Below, one piece after another: positions 26,930-35,640 of a stretch of 64,000 bases of DNA (positions within the stretch are counted from its first letter, which is position 1; each line of letters opens with the position of its first letter). The notes under the pieces were generated by a model that was given only the letters and a program-made list of their open reading frames with translations, searched no databases and was not told the origin of the DNA. The position numbers were made by a program, and so were the translations under genes. Origin of the DNA: Paramylibacter kogurei (GTDB lineage: Bacteria; Pseudomonadota; Alphaproteobacteria; Rhodobacterales; Rhodobacteraceae); contig NZ_MDGM01000001.1 in NCBI RefSeq assembly GCF_002742285.1, forward strand, positions 44,160 to 108,159, given 5' to 3'.

Positions 26930-27325
26930 ATGAAACGCACAGCAGTGAACCCCTGGGATTGGTCAATCAAACTGGGATACAATCAGGCCGAAGTAATAGA
27001 TGGTGCAACACGACAGGTGATCTGTGCAGGGCAGACTGCCGTAGATGACCAAGGCAATCCACAGCATCTCAGCGATATGCGCGCTCAGATCAGTCTTGCC
27101 CTTGATAATTTGGAAGCTGTTTTAAGCAGTGCGGACATGAACTTGAGTAATGTCGTAAAGCTCGGAATCTTTGCCACCGATGTGGACGAAGCCTTGAAAA
27201 ATTTCGATCTGATGGGAATGCGTTTTGGACCTCATCAGGTTGCTCCGCCGATGACTCTTTTGGGTGTAACACGTCTTGCCATTCCCGGATTGCTATTTGA
27301 AATCGAAGCGACGGCAGCTGCTTAA
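26930..27325 (+). CDS. RidA-family (YjgF/YER057c/UK114) protein
   Basis: This 131-residue protein of the RidA superfamily typically deaminates reactive enamine/imine intermediates from PLP enzymes. ICAGQTAVDDQGNPQH, the helix DMRAQISLALDNLEAVLSSADMNLSNVVKLGIFATDVDE, and the C-terminal VTRLAIPGLLFEIEATA (the Arg and Glu of the active site) are conserved. An AAAAGGAG ribosome-binding site precedes the ATG. It is divergent from the WYL regulator and followed by a strong hairpin, so it is monocistronic. Some RidA subfamilies act in specific catabolic pathways instead of general imine removal; no such pathway genes are adjacent. Confidence 0.9.
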   Translation: MKRTAVNPWDWSIKLGYNQAEVIDGATRQVICAGQTAVDDQGNPQHLSDMRAQISLALDNLEAVLSSADMNLSNVVKLGIFATDVDEALKNFDLMGMRFGPHQVAPPMTLLGVTRLAIPGLLFEIEATAAA

Positions 27326-27361
27326 TTCAATCAATCCAGTTGAGAGTTCGAAATAGATCAT

Positions 27362-27393
27362 ACGCTGCCCACAGCCAATTGGGCAGCGTTTAT
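27362..27393 (+). terminator. Hairpin terminator after ridA
   Basis: ACGCTGCCCA (27362-27371) and TGGGCAGCGT (27380-27389) are perfect 10-bp arms with an 8-nt loop, followed by a short TTTAT stretch. The T tract is weak, so efficiency is uncertain. Confidence 0.65.
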
Positions 27394-27410
27394 CAAGCTG
27401 TGTCCTTAAA

Positions 27411-27440
27411 ACAAAAAGGCCCCCACCGTGAGGAAGAGGC
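27411..27440 (-). terminator. Minus-strand terminator after the YjbE-like gene
   Basis: On the minus strand GCCTCTTCC (27440-27432) pairs with GGTGGGGGC (27427-27419) with two G-U pairs and one mismatch, around the loop TCAC. A T tract (27417-27413) follows. It is placed 52 bp beyond the stop of the small secreted-protein gene. Confidence 0.6.
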
Positions 27441-27492
27441 TAATTAGTATGTAAAAATTTTTGCCAGCTTTGTGAAAATCACATGGTCTGGA

Positions 27493-27774
27493 TTAGGTGC
27501 CACCCGTGCCAGATGTACCGGTTGTTCCTGTTGTACCCGTCGTTCCCGTGGTGCCGCCACCACCGCCGCCAGTCAAACCCAACAGAAGCAGAATGCCCAG
27601 AATTGGTCCGCCAGCCGTTGTGAGATCGCCGCTACTTGCATTGTTGATAAGCACACAATTTTCACCTGGATCGGCATTGGCCACGTCATCACAAAGTGGT
27701 TTACCTTGCGCGAATGCAGAAGTTGCGCTGACAAGAGCAGCGGCACATGTCAATGAAACCATGCGAGTAAACAT
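27493..27774 (-). CDS. Small exported Gly/Thr-rich protein, YjbE/GfcA-like
   Basis: This is a 93-residue product. The ATG at 27774 with CGGAG upstream opens a signal peptide (MFTRMVSLTCAAALVSATSAFAQ). A short mature region with two Cys (PLCDDVANADPGENCVLINN) leads to a hydrophobic stretch GGPILGILLLLGL and a tail of Gly6 and repeated GTT/GTS units. The design (tiny, exported, Gly/Thr-rich tail) recalls YjbE and GfcA of the E. coli exopolysaccharide/group 4 capsule operons, and the OPX gene is divergent 275 bp away, while yjbH-yjbF lie elsewhere in the window. The similarity is in composition and setting, not a proven homology. The gap 27775-28049 should hold both promoters. Confidence 0.6.
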   Translation of the reverse strand: MFTRMVSLTCAAALVSATSAFAQGKPLCDDVANADPGENCVLINNASSGDLTTAGGPILGILLLLGLTGGGGGGTTGTTGTTGTTGTSGTGGT

Positions 27775-28049
27775 ATCGAAACTCCGAATTAAATTAGTCG
27801 TTATAATCAATTTACCACTGTTTAGGCGCAAAGACGTTTCAGAGTCAATCTTACAGCAACAATGCGCAAAATTTAGCTGGCACTTGTCACTTTCAAAACA
27901 ACGTCGATTTAAAAACATCACTCCAATGGAAAACTGACAACGCATTCATTGCGCAAACTTGCTCGGTTAGGTTATTTTCTTGTAAAATATTTGATAATCA
28001 GTAGAAGAAGCCAAATTAAGTGATACGTAATTTATTGGGAACTGCAGTT

Positions 28050-29384
28050 ATGAAATATCTCGCTTTGGTTGGAACATTGGTTCTAACGGCATGTGGTTCA
28101 ATTTACACTTCACCTCAGGTTGCAAATGACGACAATGTTCGCGTTATTCGCATGACTGAACAAACAGCTTATGAAGCGAATTTAAGCCCATACACCCCGT
28201 CACGTTTACCAGCCGCATTCAACAGTGTTGCCGGTGCATCGCGCCCGAATGTGAATAGCCGCCTGCCAATTCCAAGCGCAGATAGCAATGTACGCCCTGC
28301 ACAATCACAAACATTCCTGCCACCAAACCAAGATAGCGGCCCATATCGCATCGGTGTTGCCGATGTTATTTTATTGGCAACACGCGCAGGTGGTTCCACC
28401 GTGGAAGAATTGTCCGGCCTATTGGCGGCCACAAACCGTCGCCAAGGTTACACCGTTCAAGGTGATGGTTCGATCGCCATCCCCGATGTTGGGCGCATTC
28501 AATTGGCGGGTCTCACCTTAGAAGAAGCAGAAGCCGCCGTTTTTGATATTCTTGTTACCAAAAATATCGAACCTGCATTTTCGCTGGAAGTGGCAGAATT
28601 CAATTCCCAACGCGCATCAATCGGTGGCGCCGTTCGTAACCCAACCATCGCACCGATCACACCAAAACCATTGTATTTGGAAGAAGCCTTGCAAATGGCC
28701 GGTGGGATCAGCGCACCAGATTTGGATTACACCACCATCCGCATTTATCGCAATGGACGGTTATACCAAATCCCCGCACGTGATGTTTACACCAACGCAG
28801 GGCGGGTACGTCTGGATGACAAAGATTCCGTTTTTGTTGATACAGAATATGAGCTGACACAAGCGCGCACATATTTCGAAGAACAAATCCAATTGACTAG
28901 CCAACGACGCGCGGATCGAGCACAGGCATTGGATGAATTGAACACACAGTTTAACATCCGCCAACGCCAAATTGACGCGCAACAAGACAATTTCAAGGAT
29001 CGTTTGGAACTGGGTGCGGTGAAACGTCAATACGCCTATTTGATCGGCGAAGTAAAAACACAGGTGCGTTTTGCCCTGCCGTTTGAACAAACCGCCACCC
29101 TTGCCGATGCATTGTATCACAAAGACGGCTTGGTAACGAAAGAAGCCGATCTGAGCCAGATTTACGTTTTGCGTCGTTCGAATGATCCGCGCGAATTTGG
29201 TGCGCGTACCGCCTATCATTTAAATGCGAAAAACGCCGCTGACATGTTAACAGCCACGGTTTTTGAACTGCGCCCGAACGATATGATTTTCGTATCTGAA
29301 CAACCAGTTACCGTGTGGAACCGTGTGATTACACAGATCACGCCATCGCTTATCACCGCAACATTGGGCGCAAACAGCAATTAG
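28050..29384 (+). CDS. Wza-type outer-membrane polysaccharide export (OPX) lipoprotein
   Basis: This 444-residue lipoprotein is expected to form the polysaccharide channel through the outer membrane. MKYLALVGTLVLTACGS gives a lipobox ending at the Cys. The polysaccharide-export domain (about 95-185) has YRIGVADVILLATR and QGYTVQGDGSIAIPDVGRIQLAGLTLEEAEAAV. SLBB-type domains follow (SIGGAVRNPTIAPITPKPLYLEEALQMAGG). A charged helical stretch (about 275-335) and a final EFGARTAYHLNAKNAADMLTATVFELRPNDMIFVSE segment complete it. The ATG at 28050 puts the lipobox 15 residues in; a GTG at 28020 is less likely. It is followed on the same strand by the FlaA1-type dehydratase. Confidence 0.93.
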   Translation: MKYLALVGTLVLTACGSIYTSPQVANDDNVRVIRMTEQTAYEANLSPYTPSRLPAAFNSVAGASRPNVNSRLPIPSADSNVRPAQSQTFLPPNQDSGPYRIGVADVILLATRAGGSTVEELSGLLAATNRRQGYTVQGDGSIAIPDVGRIQLAGLTLEEAEAAVFDILVTKNIEPAFSLEVAEFNSQRASIGGAVRNPTIAPITPKPLYLEEALQMAGGISAPDLDYTTIRIYRNGRLYQIPARDVYTNAGRVRLDDKDSVFVDTEYELTQARTYFEEQIQLTSQRRADRAQALDELNTQFNIRQRQIDAQQDNFKDRLELGAVKRQYAYLIGEVKTQVRFALPFEQTATLADALYHKDGLVTKEADLSQIYVLRRSNDPREFGARTAYHLNAKNAADMLTATVFELRPNDMIFVSEQPVTVWNRVITQITPSLITATLGANSN

Positions 29385-29509
29385 CGCTGAATCGCCCAAA
29401 TTTTCTTAATGGCTCAATTTTAACTAAATATTGAATAAATTTGTTACTCTATATCCTTAGACCCTTTTGGTGACGAAGGTTTAATATTGTGAAGTAGGTT
29501 TGGAACCGT

Positions 29510-31378
29510 ATGTATAAAACACTGACCAGTTTACCGCGATTTCAAAAAACGCTGATCTTGCTGTTGGTTGATACCGCAATTGTTCCAATCGCGCTTTACA
29601 TGGCCTATGCGCTACGGCTGAGCGATTTTACCCCGTTTGAAAAACTGATGGAGGCAGGCCCAACGTTGCTTGCATTTATTTGCGTTGCACCGATGGTGAT
29701 TATTGCCAACCGATTGCATCGATTTAAACTGGGCACTTTTGAAAGTAGTGCGATTATCCGCACCGCTAAATGCACATTATATTTGGCCGCTGTGTGTACT
29801 GCGCTAAATATGATGACCGATTATACGATGCCGCGCACGATCCCAATTTTGTTTGGAATTTTGTTTTTTGTTGGCAGTATTGGCACCCGCATCTTTGCGC
29901 AAAACTATCTTTCTTTTGCCAATGATCGCGACTCTGACACCAAACGCGTGTTGATTTATGGTGCTGGCAGCGCGGGGACGCAACTTGCATTTGCGATGCG
30001 CCAACAAAACAAACATCGCATTGTTGGTTTTGCAGATGACAATGTTGCAATCCATGGCATCATTATTGCAGGGCAATATGTCTATCCAGCAAATGATATG
30101 CCTGGATTGATCAAGAAAATGAGTGTCGATCGCATTGTTGTCGCCCTGCCATCGGTACAGGGCAAACCACGTAGTGAGCTTTTAAAATCGCTCAATACGT
30201 TGGATTGTGAGGTGCGTGTTTTACCTTCATTTGATGAAATGATTGATGGTGACGGGTTGTTGGAAAAACTGCGCCCTGTGTCACCTAATGATTTATTGGG
30301 TCGCGAAAAGGTTGATTTGAATCTGCCAGTTGTGGCCGACACATATGCTGGCAAAAACGTTCTGATCACAGGGGCAGGGGGTTCTATTGGATCCGAGCTA
30401 TGCCGCCAGTTGATCGCCTGTGATATCAAATCCTTGATCTTGATGGATCATGCAGAATTTAATCTATATGCGATCGAGGCAGAGCTTCATGCAATTGCAC
30501 ATGAAAAAGGTATTCCTTTGATCCCAGTCTTGGGTTCGGTGCTGGATGAAAACCAAGCCATCAGCACATTGCAAAAGCATAACGTGGATATCGTGATGCA
30601 TGCAGCAGCTTACAAACATGTGCCTATGGTCGAGGCGAATGAAATCTCTGGTTTGATGAACAATGTCATGGGTACGCGCGTCATGGCGACCGCCGCGCTG
30701 CGTGCCAAAATTGATCGGTTTGTTTTGATTTCCACAGACAAGGCCGTGCGCCCAACCAATATTATGGGTGCATCAAAACGCATGGCTGAATTGGTTGTGC
30801 AAGACATTGCAGAACGTTCCAAAACAACGCTGTTTTCGATGGTGCGGTTTGGCAATGTTCTGGGATCGTCTGGTTCTGTGATCCCGCTGTTTCGCAAACA
30901 AATCGAGGCCGGCGGACCCGTCACAGTAACACATAGCGATGTGACCAGATTTTTCATGACCATTAGCGAAGCGGCGCGTTTGGTGTTGCTTTGTGGGTGT
31001 TTTGCGCGCGGGGGCGATGTATTTGTCTTGGACATGGGCAAGCCTATGAAAATCATCGATATGGCCCGCATGATGATTGAATTATCTGGCCGTAGCGTGC
31101 GTGACGAAGACACGCCCAATGGCGATATCGAAATCGCCGTGGTTGGATTGCGCCCTGGTGAAAAACTGTACGAAGAGTTGTTGATCGGCAATGATATGTT
31201 GACCACACCGCATCCCAAAATTTTGCGGGCACAAGAGGGTCAACTTTCTGAAATCGAAGTTGCCAATATGATCAAAGACCTTAACAGCGCGTTTGAGACC
31301 GAAGATAGCATCGCAGCGCGCGAATTGGTGACGCGCTGGGTTGATGGTTATCAAGCGCCAATCGCGAGTAATAATTAG
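29510..31378 (+). CDS. Membrane-bound FlaA1/WbpM/CapD-type UDP-HexNAc 4,6-dehydratase
   Basis: This 622-residue inner-membrane enzyme converts UDP-GlcNAc to the 4-keto-6-deoxy sugar. Four N-terminal helices (about 15-120) precede a first Rossmann region (RVLIYGAGSAGTQLAFAM). The catalytic domain has NVLITGAGGSIGSELCRQL for NAD(P), STDKAVRPTNIMGASKRMAE with the DK pair and Met-x-x-x-Lys in place of Tyr-x-x-x-Lys, and FGNVLGSSGSVIPLFRKQI. WbpM/PglF relatives retain configuration and feed QuiNAc, FucNAc or bacillosamine pathways. Together with the soluble CapE the cell has two routes from UDP-GlcNAc. The aminotransferase at 5056 could use this product. Confidence 0.93.
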   Translation: MYKTLTSLPRFQKTLILLLVDTAIVPIALYMAYALRLSDFTPFEKLMEAGPTLLAFICVAPMVIIANRLHRFKLGTFESSAIIRTAKCTLYLAAVCTALNMMTDYTMPRTIPILFGILFFVGSIGTRIFAQNYLSFANDRDSDTKRVLIYGAGSAGTQLAFAMRQQNKHRIVGFADDNVAIHGIIIAGQYVYPANDMPGLIKKMSVDRIVVALPSVQGKPRSELLKSLNTLDCEVRVLPSFDEMIDGDGLLEKLRPVSPNDLLGREKVDLNLPVVADTYAGKNVLITGAGGSIGSELCRQLIACDIKSLILMDHAEFNLYAIEAELHAIAHEKGIPLIPVLGSVLDENQAISTLQKHNVDIVMHAAAYKHVPMVEANEISGLMNNVMGTRVMATAALRAKIDRFVLISTDKAVRPTNIMGASKRMAELVVQDIAERSKTTLFSMVRFGNVLGSSGSVIPLFRKQIEAGGPVTVTHSDVTRFFMTISEAARLVLLCGCFARGGDVFVLDMGKPMKIIDMARMMIELSGRSVRDEDTPNGDIEIAVVGLRPGEKLYEELLIGNDMLTTPHPKILRAQEGQLSEIEVANMIKDLNSAFETEDSIAARELVTRWVDGYQAPIASNN

Positions 31379-32518
31379 TCATTTCCAACCAATTGAGCGT
31401 TTGAATTTTGTAAAAAGGCGTGTGCGTTTTTCACCATCAAGCAAGTTGCGCGCCAAACGCGCGCGTTCGTCTTTGCGCCAAATACCATAGCGAAAGAAAC
31501 GCCAGATAAAATGCCCGCAATAAACCAATGCGTTATAGCTTGAGCTTTGGTTAAAATGCCGATGAAACCAGTATTTAACGCGCTGTGCTCTGGGTGGTTT
31601 TTCTTGGAATTCAGGTGCTTGAAAATACACTTGGCACAAATAAGTCCAAAAAATCCAATCGCGTTTGCGGCCGATATTTTCAAAATGCGCAACCAATGCA
31701 CGGCGATCTTCGTTGCAAAGACGTTGAAACAACAAATAGCCTTCTAAGACATTGCGCAAACGAAAGCTGCTGTAATCGGTGTAAAGATCACCGTATTGGC
31801 TATGCAAAATATTTAGGATCACCTGATCAATCGGGGCAGGGGTTCGGATGGCCTTTAGTCCTTCGATATTTTCTGCGTCCAATGCCGTTTCTTTACGGCA
31901 ATATTGTACCGCACGCAGATGCAACCATGATTGATGCAATTCGACATGCACCGGCTGTGACGGTGACATGACCGGGGGTAAATGGTGATTGCGGGTTTTT
32001 TGCGCCGCCAAATATTCGTGATCATTTGCCGAAAGTTCAAACCGTGGTTCCAGTGGGGACTTGTAATCAAGTGCTGCAAATTCTGGTAATGCGGCGTTAT
32101 CCTCAAAATACAAATCAATATCCGCCATAAAGCGATGTGCCAATGTCGGATACAGGTTATCAAATAGCCGCACACCACCCTTGATCATGTACAAGGTCGG
32201 TTTGGCGGGCGCATCAAATTGATCCGCGATCTGATTTATTTGAGAGACAATGCGTTTATTCTGTGCCCAGTTATCAAAATAGGCCAGTTTGATTTCTTGT
32301 TTTTGAGCATCAGGAAGCGTGGCAAACAAGGTTGGATTTTCGACCAAAACCGAAATTAAATTGGTCCAAACGCGATTTTGAATGGCAAGATCAGATAGAT
32401 TTTCCCAATGTTCAACAATCACATCAAGAGCCGCGCGTTGTTTGGCGTGGTTTGGTTCGGTGCGATACCCTTCGATTAGCACCTGAGCCAGCTGGAGAAG
32501 TAAATTAAATTTATTCAT
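31379..32518 (-). CDS. NTP_transf_5-family nucleotidyltransferase
   Basis: This 379-residue protein of the PF14907 type has YMIKGGVRLFDNLYPTLAHRFMADIDLYFEDNAALPEF (about 125-162), with the KGG loop and the D-x-D metal motif (DID). Then come VHVELHQSW and a conserved APIDQVILNILHSQYGDLY segment. Members occur in lasso-peptide and exopolysaccharide loci; in the pseudomycoidin system a nucleotidyltransferase-like protein attaches hexoses to a phosphoserine made by an HPr-type kinase. An HPr-type kinase is 11 kb away (43141), so a tailoring role is possible; a polysaccharide role is equally open. The ATG at 32518 is preferred to an upstream TTG. Its stop abuts that of the dehydratase. Confidence 0.82.
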   Translation of the reverse strand: MNKFNLLLQLAQVLIEGYRTEPNHAKQRAALDVIVEHWENLSDLAIQNRVWTNLISVLVENPTLFATLPDAQKQEIKLAYFDNWAQNKRIVSQINQIADQFDAPAKPTLYMIKGGVRLFDNLYPTLAHRFMADIDLYFEDNAALPEFAALDYKSPLEPRFELSANDHEYLAAQKTRNHHLPPVMSPSQPVHVELHQSWLHLRAVQYCRKETALDAENIEGLKAIRTPAPIDQVILNILHSQYGDLYTDYSSFRLRNVLEGYLLFQRLCNEDRRALVAHFENIGRKRDWIFWTYLCQVYFQAPEFQEKPPRAQRVKYWFHRHFNQSSSYNALVYCGHFIWRFFRYGIWRKDERARLARNLLDGEKRTRLFTKFKRSIGWK

Positions 32519-32697
32519 TTTGCGCCGTCTAATTTTTCCAACCGAGCTGCGCCAATTCAATGCCTGCGCGTGTCATAAACCTTTTAAAATCGTTTGAATA
32601 TGTATAGTAAGCCGTTGGATAGGTTCTATAGCTATTTATTAACGACCCCAAGTATTATTCGCCAAGCAAGCGGCAAATTGAAGAGTGACGATCAAAT

Positions 32698-34866
32698 ATG
32701 CAAAAAGCAGTTAATATTTCGAATGCATCGCAAGACGATGAAATAGATCTTTTTGCCATTTTTTCCGTGTTATGGCGCGGGAAATTCTGGATCGGTTTGG
32801 CGGCGACAATCGGATTTTTCTTGGGTGGTTGGTATGCGTTTCGCGTGGCTGAACCGATTTACCCTGCAACCGCTACGCTCAAGATGGAAACATCCCAAGA
32901 AAACATCGTTGATATTCAAAGCGTGGTTGCAGACAGTATTCTGTCTGGTGGTTGGGGCGATGAAAGCCAGATCAACACAGAGATGGAAGTCATTCAATCG
33001 CGCAATATGATTGCCAAATTGGTTGATAAACTAAACCTGTTAGAAGACCCAAATTACAATTCCTATCTGGCAGAAGAATTGGCGGAAATGGAACCAGATG
33101 AATCTTGGTTGCCACAAATAAACATCCGATCCATGATCCGATCCATCTTTGTTTCGAATGAAGATGACGAAGGGGATGAAGAACCCGTGAGTGATGTTGA
33201 AATCATGAACAAAGTGATCGACAATGCACTGGATGTATTTCGCGTATCAAACATTTCAGAAACTTATATTTTTGAAATCGGCGCGGACACAAGTGATCCT
33301 GCTGAATCTGTGCGCATGGCCAATGCTTTGGCAGATATTTATATCCAAGATGCGGTTGATGAAAAATTCGAAGTCACCGAAAAAGCCAGCAAATGGCTAA
33401 GCCAAAAAGCCGCTGAATTAAAAGTAGAGCTTGAATCATCAGAGGTGCGCATCAAGGAATTCAACGATGGTACACAATTGGTAAGCCCTGAAAACCTTGC
33501 CGTTTTAACCCGCCAGTTAAAGGACATGCGCCAGCGTATTTCCGATTTACAAGAAACCCATGATGCAACACGTGCCAGAGTGCAAAGCATCGAGTTGCTG
33601 TCTGGATCGGATGATTTTACCACAATCGCAAATGTGGCGGGCGATTCACGCCTGACCCGATTGGCAGATATGATTGCCAGCAACCAAGTAGCACCCGATG
33701 CGTTTCAAATTCGCCTTGATCAGGTTGTCGCACAGGCAAAAACTGATATGGCTCGTCTGACGCAACAAATGAATGCGCTGTCGGAATCTGAAAATACGTT
33801 CAAACTGCAAGTCGAAGAACAATCCGATGATTTGGTGCAATTACAACAATTGCGCCGCGAAGCAGAGGCAAACAGCCTTCTTTACGAAAGCTTTTTATCC
33901 CGCCTCAAAGAGATTACTGTTCAGCAAGGCTTGTTGTCGCCCACGGCACGGTTATTGTCACCTGCCACGCCACAGCGTGCTTCTGCTCCGCGCAAGGCAT
34001 CAATCATGATGATGGCGCTGATCCTTGGCGGATTGGCAGGAATCGGCGCGATGTTGCTGCGCGAATTGTTGAACAACACCTTTCGCTCGCCAGAGGTTTT
34101 GGAAAACTTTACCGCGCACAACGTTTTGGGAACCCTGCCACAGATCAAAGCAAAAACACGGCGCAAGGTGTTGAACTATGCCGCCACAAATCCGACATCA
34201 AATTTTGCTGAAGCGGTGCGAAATTTGCGAACGTCAATTTTGCTGTCTGATGTCGATAACCCGCCACAGGTGATTATGGCCACGTCCTCAACCCCCGCAG
34301 AGGGAAAGACGACCGTTTCATTGACCCTTGCGCAAAATATGGCCGGGCTTGGCAAACGGGTGTTGGTGTTGGAAGGCGATATTCGCAAACGCGTTTTCGC
34401 AGAGTATTTTGACATCGAAAAATCCGTTGGATTTATCGCTGTGATGATGGGCGAGGCAACGTTGCAAGACGCCGTCATTCACCCCGAGGGCATGGGCGTT
34501 GATATTTTGTTGGGTGAACGTTCCACCGCCAATGCCGCCGATATTTTTTCATCACAAAAATTCATTGATCTGTTGGCACAGCTGCGCAACGAATATGACT
34601 ATATCATCATCGATACACCACCTGTTTTAGCCGTGCCTGATGCCCGTGTGATTGGCCAGCACGCAGATTCCATTCTGTATTCTGTTCGTTGGGATAAAAC
34701 ATCCAAGACCGAGGTAAAAACCGGCCTGTCGATGTTTAGCAGCGTTGGTTTGGAAGTCGACGGATTGGTGATGACCATGCTGGATTTGAAAAAGATCCGT
34801 CAATATGGCTATGCTGGCGGATATGGTTACGCATATGGATATGGTGATTCATATCATTCTAACTAA
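32698..34866 (+). CDS. Wzz/BY-kinase: polysaccharide chain-length determinant with tyrosine kinase domain
   Basis: This 722-residue inner-membrane co-polymerase (PCP-2a) regulates polymer length and export with the OPX protein. The N-terminal Wzz domain has helix 1 at about 30-50 (FWIGLAATIGFFLGGWYAF), a long periplasmic coiled-coil region to about 430, and helix 2 (ASIMMMALILGGLAGIGAMLL). The kinase has Walker A ATSSTPAEGKTTVSLTLAQ (near residue 530), Walker A' VLVLEGDIRKRVF and Walker B YDYIIIDTPPVLAVPDARV. The C-terminal tail QYGYAGGYGYAYGYGDSYHSN has seven Tyr, the autophosphorylation cluster. A PPP-family phosphatase gene follows 18 bp later and may reverse its action. Confidence 0.95.
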   Translation: MQKAVNISNASQDDEIDLFAIFSVLWRGKFWIGLAATIGFFLGGWYAFRVAEPIYPATATLKMETSQENIVDIQSVVADSILSGGWGDESQINTEMEVIQSRNMIAKLVDKLNLLEDPNYNSYLAEELAEMEPDESWLPQINIRSMIRSIFVSNEDDEGDEEPVSDVEIMNKVIDNALDVFRVSNISETYIFEIGADTSDPAESVRMANALADIYIQDAVDEKFEVTEKASKWLSQKAAELKVELESSEVRIKEFNDGTQLVSPENLAVLTRQLKDMRQRISDLQETHDATRARVQSIELLSGSDDFTTIANVAGDSRLTRLADMIASNQVAPDAFQIRLDQVVAQAKTDMARLTQQMNALSESENTFKLQVEEQSDDLVQLQQLRREAEANSLLYESFLSRLKEITVQQGLLSPTARLLSPATPQRASAPRKASIMMMALILGGLAGIGAMLLRELLNNTFRSPEVLENFTAHNVLGTLPQIKAKTRRKVLNYAATNPTSNFAEAVRNLRTSILLSDVDNPPQVIMATSSTPAEGKTTVSLTLAQNMAGLGKRVLVLEGDIRKRVFAEYFDIEKSVGFIAVMMGEATLQDAVIHPEGMGVDILLGERSTANAADIFSSQKFIDLLAQLRNEYDYIIIDTPPVLAVPDARVIGQHADSILYSVRWDKTSKTEVKTGLSMFSSVGLEVDGLVMTMLDLKKIRQYGYAGGYGYAYGYGDSYHSN

Positions 34867-34884
34867 CCAGAACCTGCGAATACG

Positions 34885-35640
34885 ATGTCATTCCTAAAAA
34901 AACGTTTCGGGCAAAAATCGGCACCCAACGTACAGCCGCCGTTTGATGCTATATTGGATCCTGATGAACCCTTGTTCGTAATCGGCGATGTGCACGGGTG
35001 TGATGTTTTGCTGTCTCAACTATTGGACAAGCGCCCCGATGATGCACGGATAATATTTGTTGGCGATCTGGTTGATCGCGGCCCCAATAGCGCCACGGTT
35101 TTGGACATGGTGCAAAGCGAATGTCAAAACGGGGCCATTTGTTTGATGGGCAATCATGAAAAAATGATGCTCGATTTTTTGGATCGCCCAACAGAACGCG
35201 GGCCGCGTTGGTTGACGTTTGGCGGGCTGCAAACTCTGGAAAGTTATGGCATTCGTGGCATTAGCGAACGTGCCACTGAACACGTGCTGTTGACCGTGCG
35301 CGACAAATTGATTTCAGCTATGCCAGCGGGACAAGAAAGCTGGATACGTGATCTGCCCAACATTCATCATTCTGGCAATGTTCATGTTGTTCATGCCGCG
35401 GCTGATCCTAATCGCGATCCGGATGATCAAAGCTCACGGGTTTTGTTGTGGGGCATGGATAAATTTCATCAGAAAACCCGCCGTGATGGGCAATGGTTCG
35501 TTTATGGCCATACAATCCTGAATGAGCCAAAAATTGAAAATGGACGGATTGGAATTGATACTGGGGCCTATGCCACAGGACATTTAACCGCCGTTTCCAT
35601 CCGCAACGATCAGGCACAGTTTTTCAGTGCCAAGTATTAA
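34885..35640 (+). CDS. PPP-family metallophosphatase (serine/threonine-type)
   Basis: This 251-residue cytoplasmic phosphatase has all three signature motifs: FVIGDVHGCDVLL (GDxHG), IIFVGDLVDRGPNS (GDxVDRG) and CLMGNHEKMM (GNHE). Later metal or substrate residues appear in HVVHAA and WFVYGHTILNEP. Capsule BY-kinases are normally paired with a low-molecular-weight tyrosine phosphatase (Wzb) or PHP-type phosphatase. Here the only phosphatase is PPP-type, 18 bp downstream of the kinase gene, and PPP enzymes can act on phosphotyrosine as well as Ser/Thr. It overlaps the methyltransferase stop by 4 bp (convergent). Confidence 0.88.
   Translation: MSFLKKRFGQKSAPNVQPPFDAILDPDEPLFVIGDVHGCDVLLSQLLDKRPDDARIIFVGDLVDRGPNSATVLDMVQSECQNGAICLMGNHEKMMLDFLDRPTERGPRWLTFGGLQTLESYGIRGISERATEHVLLTVRDKLISAMPAGQESWIRDLPNIHHSGNVHVVHAAADPNRDPDDQSSRVLLWGMDKFHQKTRRDGQWFVYGHTILNEPKIENGRIGIDTGAYATGHLTAVSIRNDQAQFFSAKY

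Noticed and set aside
27493..27580. Short tandem repeat of about 9 bases as a minisatellite or CRISPR-like array
   Set aside because: The units are the GTT/GTS codons of the Gly/Thr-rich tail of a coding gene, with third-position changes, so it is a protein repeat.
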